From NCBI GenBank assembly GCA_905215125.1, contig CAJMOV010000092.1, positions 1-7,413 of the forward strand: a stretch of DNA of 7,413 bases, written 5' to 3'. The notes beneath the pieces are model-generated. The model did not search any database, was not told where the DNA came from, and saw nothing but the letters and a program-made list of their open reading frames with translations. The stretch is from an uncultured bacterium. Lineage in GTDB: Bacteria > Bacillota > Clostridia > Oscillospirales > Butyricicoccaceae. Shown here one piece after another: positions 1-6,108 of the stretch; the first letter of the stretch is position 1; each line of letters starts with the position of its first letter. Position numbers and translations under genes: made by a program.

Positions 1-1056
1 GTTTCCAAGCGCCATGTGACAGGCCGCATTTTCATCAAGCAGGGTATTGTAAAATACCCGTCCGGTTTTTGCCAGAGGCATGTCGCATTCCACAAAGGCC
101 ACTTCGCCGATGCGTCGGCTACCTTCATCGGTATTGAGAAGGGCGGTCAGCAGATCCATGCCGGTTTCTGCAAAATACTCCGTCACCCGGCCCTGTTCAA
201 AACGCAGCCAAAACCTGTCGATGATCTGCCCGCCGTAAACGAGCGGGCGCGAGGAGTGGACGATGCCGTCCAGGCGGTACTTGTCCGGGCTGGTGGCCAC
301 CTCGTTGGAGGGGATGTTGCCGGCGTTGTCCCTGGGGGTGCGTTCGGACTTGTCCTTCCCCCCCACCCAATGCGCCTTGGGATTAAAGCCCACGACAAAG
401 TCTGTCCCGTTGGCTGAGGAAAAGTGCAGGCGATCCACGCCGATTTCATTGAGCGTACGCGAATACTTTGCATAACGGTGGGAAAATTCTATCCAATTTT
501 CCACCGGGTCGCTCTTTTCGTCTACCATGCACAGATCCATCAGCGTGTTCCACAGAGCATCATATGCCGTTTGCCGGTCAAGTTCAGGGTACACCGCCTG
601 TGCCCAATCGGGGTTGGGAGCGCAGGCGATGCACCATACCGTGCCGGAGATGCCCCAATGGCTGCGGATGACATTGCGCAGGTCATTTTGAAACACTTGG
701 AGCGCTTCCCCTGCCTGTGCGGAAATGTCGTTTAAAAGGCGAGGATATGGAGATTTCAGCGCCAGCGAGCAGGCGCCGCGTTCAAGGTAATACTCAAGCG
801 ACTGGCGCTGCCAGGGCAGGACCCTTTTAATCTCTTCTGCCTGTCCGAATTGTGCGCGATATTTGTCTGTATATGCGTCGCGGAAATGCACGATGACATC
901 CTTGGCGCCACGTTCCATGGCGGTGTGGACAATATGGCGCGCAAGTTCATAGCATTCTGCATCACATTCCAGAATCAGGTACTGATCCTTCTGTAAGGCG
1001 ACGCCAAGCCGCACCAGAAGATCTGCATATTTGCGCATCATTTCTTCGCGGTTCAT
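1..1056 (-). CDS. ampS: Family M29 metallo-aminopeptidase (AmpS/AmpT type), 3' end cut by window edge
   Basis: This frame is open from the ATG at 1056 to the window edge, giving 352 residues without a stop. It begins MNREEMMRKYADLLVRLG, typical of the M29 N-terminus. Family M29 enzymes are cytosolic dinuclear-metal aminopeptidases that remove N-terminal residues from short peptides and are usually about 410 residues, so roughly 60 residues are missing here. Three expected metal-ligand motifs are visible: Glu252 in NIPSNEVATSP, Glu318 in GEVAFVE, and His347 in LLDENAACHMALG. The final His-x-Asp motif would lie beyond the left edge. The start is supported by AAGGAG at 1065-1070, inside the last codons of pepD, with 8-base spacing. 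The gene follows pepD by 5 bases, so it is probably co-transcribed and translationally coupled. A run of seven G lies at codons 231-233. The family call rests on the motifs; the substrate is unknown. Confidence 0.93.
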   Translation of the reverse strand, partial: MNREEMMRKYADLLVRLGVALQKDQYLILECDAECYELARHIVHTAMERGAKDVIVHFRDAYTDKYRAQFGQAEEIKRVLPWQRQSLEYYLERGACSLALKSPYPRLLNDISAQAGEALQVFQNDLRNVIRSHWGISGTVWCIACAPNPDWAQAVYPELDRQTAYDALWNTLMDLCMVDEKSDPVENWIEFSHRYAKYSRTLNEIGVDRLHFSSANGTDFVVGFNPKAHWVGGKDKSERTPRDNAGNIPSNEVATSPDKYRLDGIVHSSRPLVYGGQIIDRFWLRFEQGRVTEYFAETGMDLLTALLNTDEGSRRIGEVAFVECDMPLAKTGRVFYNTLLDENAACHMALGN

Positions 1057-1061
1057 TGCAT

Positions 1062-2516
1062 TCACTCCTTCAGGCTTGCCATAAATTGTGTCAAAAACAG
1101 GTAACAGCGTTCAAAGGAAACCGGGTCCATTTTTTCATCCGGGCTGTGAACGTCCTCAATAAACGGCCCAAGATTTACCATTTCCATACCGGGAAGGTTG
1201 CGGACAAAATATCCCCCTTCGCCGCCGGCATGGCCGGCAGATAGGCGCATATCTTTACCCCAGACCTGCTTCATAAAGGCGCCGTATCGATCGCGGAAGG
1301 GCGAATCGAGCTGTACATCCATGCCGGGATACCGGCCGGATGTGCTGTATTCCATGCCGCACAATGCGCAAATCAGGCTGATGCGGCGGCACAGCTCGTC
1401 CATCCGGCTGTCAGACGAGCTGCGCAGCGAGATATGCGTATAAAATACGTCCTGTTCAATGCCCGAAACGCCCACATTGTCACTGGTCATGACGAGTCCC
1501 GGGATGGCGAGGCTCATTGCGGCGATTCCGTTGGGGACGGCGCACAGAAAATCCAGGATCGCCTTTGTATCTGCCGGGCAAATACCGGCCATAGGCGCGG
1601 CGCTTTCCAGCTCGAGGGAAAACGCCTTATCGCTCAGGGAAAGTTCTGCCGCTATCAAAGTCTGCTCGGTATGCAGCCTGTCGCGAATGCGTTCAGTCCA
1701 TTGGGGACAGCAGGCAATCACTGCGCTGGCCTCACGCGGAATAGCATTGTCTTTGGAGCCGCCGCGCAGATCGCAAAGGATAAAGTCTGCCTCCATCTGA
1801 CGCAGAGAGTCGAGCAGGCGCGCGAGGATTTTTATGCTGTTCCCCCGCTCTTTGTCAATAAAGATACCAGAATGCCCGCCCTCCAGCCCAGACACCTTCA
1901 GCCTGAGTAGCTCGGCGTTTTCCGGCAGTTCCTGCCGGCGAAGGCTGCGGCTTGCATGCAGGCGCAGCCCGCCTGCAGAAGACAGCGTTGTCCCTGTTTC
2001 TCCCGCCGAATCCAGCCCCACCATTCGCCGGGCCGTCAGCAGGTTGTAGCGCAGCTGCGCCGCGCCGCCCATGCCTGTTTCCTCTTCTACGGTGAACACG
2101 CATTCCAGCATGGGATGGCTGAGCGTATTGTCGTCCAAAATAGCCATCATTGTCGCGACGCCGCTCCCATCGTCTGCGCCAAGCGTGGTGCCGTGGGCCC
2201 TCAGCCAGCCATCCTCGTCAAGATATAAATCCAGAGGATCGTGGAGAAAGTCATGTTCGACGCCTTCGTTTTTTTCGCACACCATATCTATGTGCGCCTG
2301 CAGCATGAGCGGCGCGGCATCTTCATACCCCGCGGAGGCAGGCTTTTTAATGATGACGTTGAGTGCCTCATCCTGAAAAACCCACAGGCCGCGTTCCCTG
2401 GCAAAGGCCACCAGCATGTCGCTCAACGCCTTCTCGTTGCCTGAACCGTGTGGAATACGGCAGATATCTTCAAAATACCGGTAGTAGGGCTTGCTTTCGT
2501 CCAGTATATATTTCAT
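1062..2516 (-). CDS. pepD: PepD-type aminoacyl-histidine (Xaa-His) dipeptidase, family M20C
   Basis: This 484-residue protein is close to the usual PepD length of about 485. PepD enzymes are cytosolic dizinc dipeptidases of broad specificity; known substrates include carnosine and other unblocked dipeptides. The expected residues are in order: His75 and Asp77 in LQAHIDMVCEKN, bridging Asp115 in GTTLGADDGSG, catalytic Glu144 and metal-binding Glu145 in FTVEEETG, Asp169 in GLDS, His215 in GGHSG, Glu433 in HAGGEGG, and His457 in DVHSPDE. The spacing matches the H80/D82/D119/E149-E150/D173/H461 pattern known for the family. Residues 169-183 (LDSAGETGTTLSSAGG) diverge from the acidic EEGE-like stretch usual there. 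The RBS is weak (AAGGG at 2521-2525, 4-base spacing) and overlaps the stop of the preceding PLP enzyme gene, suggesting translational coupling. In this operon it probably splits imported dipeptides. Confidence 0.95.
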   Translation of the reverse strand: MKYILDESKPYYRYFEDICRIPHGSGNEKALSDMLVAFARERGLWVFQDEALNVIIKKPASAGYEDAAPLMLQAHIDMVCEKNEGVEHDFLHDPLDLYLDEDGWLRAHGTTLGADDGSGVATMMAILDDNTLSHPMLECVFTVEEETGMGGAAQLRYNLLTARRMVGLDSAGETGTTLSSAGGLRLHASRSLRRQELPENAELLRLKVSGLEGGHSGIFIDKERGNSIKILARLLDSLRQMEADFILCDLRGGSKDNAIPREASAVIACCPQWTERIRDRLHTEQTLIAAELSLSDKAFSLELESAAPMAGICPADTKAILDFLCAVPNGIAAMSLAIPGLVMTSDNVGVSGIEQDVFYTHISLRSSSDSRMDELCRRISLICALCGMEYSTSGRYPGMDVQLDSPFRDRYGAFMKQVWGKDMRLSAGHAGGEGGYFVRNLPGMEMVNLGPFIEDVHSPDEKMDPVSFERCYLFLTQFMASLKE

Positions 2517-2523
2517 AGAGCCC

Positions 2524-3705
2524 TTACTTTCTTTCCTGAAGCTTGATCAGGCCGGCCTCAATGCGATCCAGCGCTTCCGTCAGGATGCCGCGGCTGGTTG
2601 AATAGCACAGGCGGACGTGGCCTTCGCCGCGCGGGCCGAACCAATAGGTCGTCCCGGGGACCAGGACTACCTTCTGCTCATCGCGGCACCAGTCGACAAA
2701 CTCTGCGCTGCCCATACCTGTTTCCGCAATGTTCGGGAAGGTGACAAAGGTCGCCTCCTGCTTGGTCGCCTTGATAAACGGCATTTTGGAGAAGCGCTCA
2801 AAAATCAGGTCACGGTTGCCCTGCAGGTGCTGGGCAAACGCGTCTACCCACGGGAAAGCCTTGTCAAAAGCCGCCTTCATGGCCACCTGGGTGACGACGT
2901 CCACGCTGTAATTATGCGCGATGGGCGCAATGGCGTCGAACGCCTCCTGGTTCATCGTATAGATAAACCCAGCGCGCAGCCCGGGCAGAGCAAACCCCTT
3001 GGAGAAGCCGTAGCAGGAAATGGTGCGCTTGTTCAGCTCGGGGCCAAGGCTGTTGATGCTGACAAAGGGCTTTTCACTGTAAATGATATCCGACCAGATT
3101 TCATCGTTCATGATCCACAGGTTGTGCTTTTCCGCCAGCTCTGCAATGTACCGCAGCTCTTCGGCGGTATAAAGGTAGCCCATGGGGTTGTGCGGGTTGC
3201 AGAGGGCTATCATTTTGGTGTTGGGGGTGATGTAGCTTTCCAGCGTGGAAAGTTCCCATTTCCCGTCACGGTATACGGAGGGGAAATAAATGACCTTTGC
3301 GCCCGCGTTGCGGATGGAAATGCCGAACAGCAGATCCACGGGGTCAAAGATAATGGCCTCGTCACCCGGCTTGAGAAAGGCGGCGGCAATCGCGTTCAGC
3401 GCAGCGGCCGCACTGTCTACCGGCACGACATGCGCGGGGCTGACGTTTTGCCCTTTGCGTTCGAAGAGCTTCTGCGCAATACTCTCACGGAGGCCCTGGA
3501 TACCCTCGGCCGGGGCGTAGGGGAAGTATTGGCCCTTGATATATTCAATCATCGCATTGGTGATTTCCTCGGAAGGCGGGAAGTCGGGATCGGCTGCGGT
3601 CAAAGGAATAGTGCCTTCGGGAACCGCGCCCCAACGCATTAACCCGGCGCGCTGCTTCAGGATGGTAAGGTTTACGGCTTCGTCGCGGAACAGATTGCTT
3701 AACAT
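2524..3705 (-). CDS. Fold-type I PLP-dependent aminotransferase / C-S lyase-like enzyme
   Basis: This 393-residue protein belongs to the class I/II aminotransferase superfamily, which includes aminotransferases and MalY/PatB cystathionine beta-lyases. Visible landmarks are NPHNPMG (170-176, Asn173 contacting PLP), NDEIWSD (Asp201 pairing with the pyridine nitrogen), the probable Schiff-base Lys236 in GFSKGFALPGLRAG, phosphate-binding Arg244, and Arg365 in VRLCYS as the likely substrate carboxylate anchor. The early TAADPDF motif (36-42) and the YAPAEGIQGLR region (63-73) are typical. Two positions are unusual. Asp124 in DPVDLLF stands where an aromatic residue normally stacks on the cofactor, and Trp204 replaces the usual Tyr or His after DEI. 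The MalY hallmark KTFN after the lysine is absent, so beta-lyase activity is not established. The start ATG has AAGGGGGA at 3712-3719. It follows ridA by 37 bases and precedes pepD by 7. The superfamily is secure; the reaction is not. Confidence 0.9.
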   Translation of the reverse strand: MLSNLFRDEAVNLTILKQRAGLMRWGAVPEGTIPLTAADPDFPPSEEITNAMIEYIKGQYFPYAPAEGIQGLRESIAQKLFERKGQNVSPAHVVPVDSAAAALNAIAAAFLKPGDEAIIFDPVDLLFGISIRNAGAKVIYFPSVYRDGKWELSTLESYITPNTKMIALCNPHNPMGYLYTAEELRYIAELAEKHNLWIMNDEIWSDIIYSEKPFVSINSLGPELNKRTISCYGFSKGFALPGLRAGFIYTMNQEAFDAIAPIAHNYSVDVVTQVAMKAAFDKAFPWVDAFAQHLQGNRDLIFERFSKMPFIKATKQEATFVTFPNIAETGMGSAEFVDWCRDEQKVVLVPGTTYWFGPRGEGHVRLCYSTSRGILTEALDRIEAGLIKLQERK

Positions 3706-3742
3706 GCAGAATCCCCCTTATATTTCATCATAATTTTATTTT
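3706..3742 (-). other. AT-rich ridA-PLP enzyme gene junction, the longest gap in the window
   Basis: This 37-base gap holds an A/T-rich stretch followed by AAGGGGGA (3712-3719), the ribosome binding site of the PLP enzyme gene. I see no stem-loop followed by a T-run, so no terminator. A TATGAT string on the minus strand resembles a -10 box, but no convincing -35 lies at the right distance. Read-through transcription from ridA is the simplest interpretation. Confidence 0.6.
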
Positions 3743-4126
3743 TTATTTCGAACAGATGGCGATCGCTTCAATCTCCACCAGAACGCCTTTGGGCAGGGCG
3801 GAAACCTCCACGCAGGATCGGGCCGGCAGGTTGCCGCCCGAAAAGAACTCTTCATATACGGCGTTTACCTCGGGAAACCGGCTCATATCACGGATAAAGA
3901 CCGTAGTTTTGACAACATCCGCAGCGCCTGCGCCGGCCGCCCCCAGCACAGCCATTACATTCTGCAGGCTGACCCTGGCCTGCGAGGCGATATCCTGCGC
4001 GATCGCGCCGGAATCCGGGTCGACCGGGATTTGCCCCGAGGTAAATACCATGTCGCCGAAACGCATGCCTTGTGAGTACGGGCCGATAGCCGCCGGCGCC
4101 TTGCTTGTCACAACAGCTGATTTCAT
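3743..4126 (-). CDS. ridA: RidA family 2-iminobutanoate/2-iminopropanoate deaminase
   Basis: This 127-residue protein is the normal RidA (YjgF/YER057c/UK114) length. RidA is a cytosolic homotrimer that hydrolyses reactive enamine/imine products of PLP enzymes, such as 2-aminoacrylate, to 2-keto acids and ammonia. Diagnostic stretches are GPYSQG (15-20), FTSGQIPVDP (28-37) and PARSCVEVSALPKG (101-114), with the key substrate-binding Arg103, followed by VEIEAIA with Glu118/Glu120. The reading frame extends upstream to 4177, but ATG 4126 is the real start. It gives the family N-terminus MKSAVVTSKAPAAIGPYSQG and has AGGAGG at 4135-4140 with 8-base spacing. The RBS overlaps the TAA stop of the upstream ATPase gene, so the gene is coupled to the transporter genes. 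Its position just before a PLP enzyme gene suggests it clears that enzyme's by-products. Confidence 0.96.
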   Translation of the reverse strand: MKSAVVTSKAPAAIGPYSQGMRFGDMVFTSGQIPVDPDSGAIAQDIASQARVSLQNVMAVLGAAGAGAADVVKTTVFIRDMSRFPEVNAVYEEFFSGGNLPARSCVEVSALPKGVLVEIEAIAICSK

Positions 4127-4134
4127 TGCTCTTT

Positions 4135-4140
4135 CCTCCT
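4135..4140 (-). promoter_or_regulatory. Ribosome binding site of ridA overlapping the dppF stop
   Basis: AGGAGG lies 8 bases before ATG 4126 and shares its first A with the TAA stop of dppF (4140-4142). It rules out the longer upstream reading of the ridA frame and supports coupled translation from the transporter genes. Confidence 0.85.
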
Positions 4141-5105
4141 TATTTTTTTGTACACAGCGGATGTGCACAGGATACAAAATGATTAGGCTTCATCTCAACC
4201 AGGGGGTGATCCTTGCCCAGGCAGTCGTCGCATTTGTATTCGCACCGCGGCGCGAAGCGGCAGCCGGGCTTGGGGTTGACAGGGCTGGTCACCTCGCCGC
4301 GGATGACCTGCGCTTCGCGGTTACGGGCATCCAGGTCAGGAATGGGGATGGCGGACAAAAGCGCCTGGGTATATGGGTGCAGGGGGTTTTCAAACAGCTC
4401 GCGCGAAGGGGCGCGTTCTACGCAGACGCCCATGTACATCACGGCGATTTCGTCAGAGATGTGCTTGACCACCGACAGGTCATGGGTCACAAACATATAT
4501 GACAGGCCCATGCTGTCTTGCAGATCCATCAGAAGGTTGAGGATTTGGGCCTGAATGGAAACATCCAGCGCGGAAACCGGTTCGTCGCACACAATGAATT
4601 TGGGGCTGAGCGCCAGCGCACGGGCCACGCCGATGCGCTGGCGGCGGCCGCCGTCCAGCTCGTGCGGATAGGCGACGCTCAGCCTTTCCGCCAGGCCAAC
4701 CGTTTCCATCAGCTCGCTGACCCGCTTGTAAACCTGGCTTTTTTCCGGGAAGACTTTATTGATGATCAGCGGTTCGGCAATCAGCTCCTGAACGCTCATG
4801 CGGGGGTTGAGCGAAGAATAGGGGTCCTGGAAAATAAGCTGCATTTTCTTGCGGACCTCGTGCAACTGCTTGGGGGAATACTTCATGATGCTCTCCCCTT
4901 CAAACAGCACGTCGCCGCTGGTCGGCTCGAGCAGGCGGGTAATGGTTCGCCCCAGGGTGGACTTTCCGCACCCCGATTCGCCGACAACGCCCAGCGTCTT
5001 CCCTTCCTCGATTTTCAGGTTGACTTTATCTACGGCGTGCAGCAGACCGCGGGGCGTTTTGAAATATTTGCACACATCGCGGGTTTCGACCAATACTTTT
5101 CCCAT
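4140..5105 (-). CDS. dppF: Dipeptide/oligopeptide ABC transporter ATPase, DppF/OppF type
   Basis: This 321-residue ATPase is the usual DppF/OppF length. It would pair with the upstream DppD-like subunit to power peptide uptake on the cytoplasmic face of the membrane. Motifs are Walker A GESGCGKST (42-50, Lys48), Q-loop Gln93 in IFQDPYSSLNP, signature LDGGRRQR (150-157), Walker B FIVCDE (Glu175), D-loop SALD, and H-loop His208 in VTHD. The signature is LDGGR, not LSGGQ. The C-terminal oligopeptide-transporter domain carries NPLHPYTQ and cysteines 282, 288, 292, 295 and 313. The frame runs up to 5231, but the RBS AAGGAGG at 5113-5119 points to tandem ATGs at 5108 and 5105. The second has the better spacing (7 bases against 4) and is chosen here; the first would add one Met. 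The start overlaps the dppD stop. Dpp versus Opp naming is uncertain. Confidence 0.95.
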   Translation of the reverse strand: MGKVLVETRDVCKYFKTPRGLLHAVDKVNLKIEEGKTLGVVGESGCGKSTLGRTITRLLEPTSGDVLFEGESIMKYSPKQLHEVRKKMQLIFQDPYSSLNPRMSVQELIAEPLIINKVFPEKSQVYKRVSELMETVGLAERLSVAYPHELDGGRRQRIGVARALALSPKFIVCDEPVSALDVSIQAQILNLLMDLQDSMGLSYMFVTHDLSVVKHISDEIAVMYMGVCVERAPSRELFENPLHPYTQALLSAIPIPDLDARNREAQVIRGEVTSPVNPKPGCRFAPRCEYKCDDCLGKDHPLVEMKPNHFVSCAHPLCTKK

Positions 5106-6091
5106 CATTCTTCCTCCTTGCCGTCGCTGTAAAGGTGGCACGCAATCCGGTGGCTGCCGGTTGAAACGGGCTGCGGAGGCTGTTGGCGGCAGATTTCCAT
5201 ACATTTGGGGCATCGGGGCGAAAACTTGCACCCCTCGGGAAGCCGGGTCGGATCGGGCATCAGGCCGACTATCGGGTGCAGGCGGTCCGACTGTTCCGCA
5301 AGGCTTGGGATGGATCCGAACAGCCCGTCGGTATACGGATGGTGGCGGCTTCCTTTAAAAATATCCTCAACCGTCCCGTATTCAATCACTTCCCCTGCGT
5401 ACATGACAGCTACGTCGTCGCAGATTTGCGCTACGATACCGAAATCGTGCGTGATCAGCAGCAGCGATGTGCCCAACTGATCCCTGAGCTGCTTCATCAT
5501 GGACAGGACCTGCGCCTGAATGGTCACATCCAGTGCAGTCGTAGGCTCGTCGGCAATCAGCAACTCGGGCTGACAGGCCAAGGCTATGGCGATCAGGACG
5601 CGCTGCTTCATTCCGCCGGAAAACTGGTGTGGATACTCCTTTTTGCGGTATGCGGGGATGCCCACCATTTCCAGGCTTTCGTTGACCTTTGCCTCTATCT
5701 GCTCTTTGGTTTTTCCATCGTGATTATGCAGTTCCAGCGCCTCCGCAATCTGGCTGCCCACCGTCAGGATGGGGTTAAGCGCCGTCATGGGATCCTGAAA
5801 AATCATGGAGATTTTTTCGCCGCGGATGCTGCGCATCTCCTTTTCACTCAACTCAAGCAGATTCTTTCCATTGAAAAGGATTTCGCCGTGCAGAATCTTT
5901 GCCGTCCGTTCCGGTAAAAGGCGCAGTATGGAAAGGGCTGTTGTCGTTTTGCCCGCGCCGGTTTCGCCCACAAGCCCCAGCGTACGACCTTTTTTGAGTT
6001 CAAGATTGACCCCGTTGGTGGCGCAGACCACTTCAAGATCGGTTTTATAGACGACTTCCAGATCCTTGATTTGCAATAATGCTTCGCTCAT
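5105..6091 (-). CDS. dppD: Dipeptide/oligopeptide ABC transporter ATPase, DppD/OppD type
   Basis: This 328-residue ATPase matches the DppD/OppD length. Motifs are Walker A GETGAGKTT (42-50, Lys48), Q-loop Gln99 in MIFQDPMTALNP, canonical-type signature FSGGMKQR (157-164), Walker B LLIADE (177-182), DEPTTALDVTIQAQ, and H-loop His215 in ITHDFG. The C-terminal peptide-transporter extension has HHPYTDGL (250-257) and the cysteine cluster GCKFSPRCPKCMEIC (Cys288, 294, 297, 301) plus Cys318. An upstream in-frame ATG at 6109 overlaps the dppC stop as TGATG. ATG 6091 is preferred because AAAGGAG at 6099-6105 lies 7 bases before it and the protein then begins MSEALLQIKDLEVVY, as in the family. It acts with DppF as the nucleotide-hydrolysing pair of the importer. 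Substrate specificity cannot be read from the ATPase. Confidence 0.95.
   Translation of the reverse strand: MSEALLQIKDLEVVYKTDLEVVCATNGVNLELKKGRTLGLVGETGAGKTTTALSILRLLPERTAKILHGEILFNGKNLLELSEKEMRSIRGEKISMIFQDPMTALNPILTVGSQIAEALELHNHDGKTKEQIEAKVNESLEMVGIPAYRKKEYPHQFSGGMKQRVLIAIALACQPELLIADEPTTALDVTIQAQVLSMMKQLRDQLGTSLLLITHDFGIVAQICDDVAVMYAGEVIEYGTVEDIFKGSRHHPYTDGLFGSIPSLAEQSDRLHPIVGLMPDPTRLPEGCKFSPRCPKCMEICRQQPPQPVSTGSHRIACHLYSDGKEEE
5113..5119 (-). promoter_or_regulatory. Ribosome binding site of dppF inside the end of dppD
   Basis: AAGGAGG lies in the last codons of dppD. It is 4 bases from the ATG at 5108 and 7 bases from the ATG at 5105. The dppD stop (5105-5107) overlaps both candidate starts, which is typical of translational coupling. 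Confidence 0.8.
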
Positions 6092-6098
6092 ATCGCCG

Positions 6099-6105
6099 CT
6101 CCTTT
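6099..6105 (-). promoter_or_regulatory. Ribosome binding site deciding the dppD start
   Basis: AAAGGAG lies 7 bases before ATG 6091. It falls inside the reading frame of the alternative ATG at 6109 and so favours the shorter protein. The site is 3' of the dppC stop codon. Confidence 0.8.
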
Positions 6106-6108
6106 CCA

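Noticed and set aside
358..364. G7 run in the M29 gene as a phase-variation tract
   Set aside because: Seven G within Val-Gly-Gly codons is short and the frame is intact. There is no sign of a contingency locus.
2617..3642. Long plus-strand open frame of 341 codons
   Set aside because: It is fully antisense to the PLP enzyme gene, whose motifs are unambiguous. No RBS or domain supports it.
3699..3731. Ten-codon minus-strand mini-ORF (MMKYKGDSAC) whose stop overlaps the PLP enzyme start
   Set aside because: It has no Shine-Dalgarno site of its own and no run of regulatory codons. It is probably chance within the ribosome binding region.
3726..3765. Possible internal promoter in the ridA-PLP enzyme gap (TATGAT on the minus strand)
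   Set aside because: The -10-like string sits in an A/T-rich stretch where such matches are expected, and no good -35 sequence lies about 17 bases upstream.
4140..4149. A7 run just before the dppF stop as a slippage or frameshift site
   Set aside because: A shift would add only a few residues before a stop near the ridA start. There is no upstream stimulatory RBS or downstream structure, so it is unlikely to be programmed.
5108..5231. Upstream extension of the dppF reading frame
   Set aside because: It overlaps the dppD C-terminal cysteine domain, lacks family similarity before the VLVETRDV start, and the ribosome binding site sits at 5113-5119.
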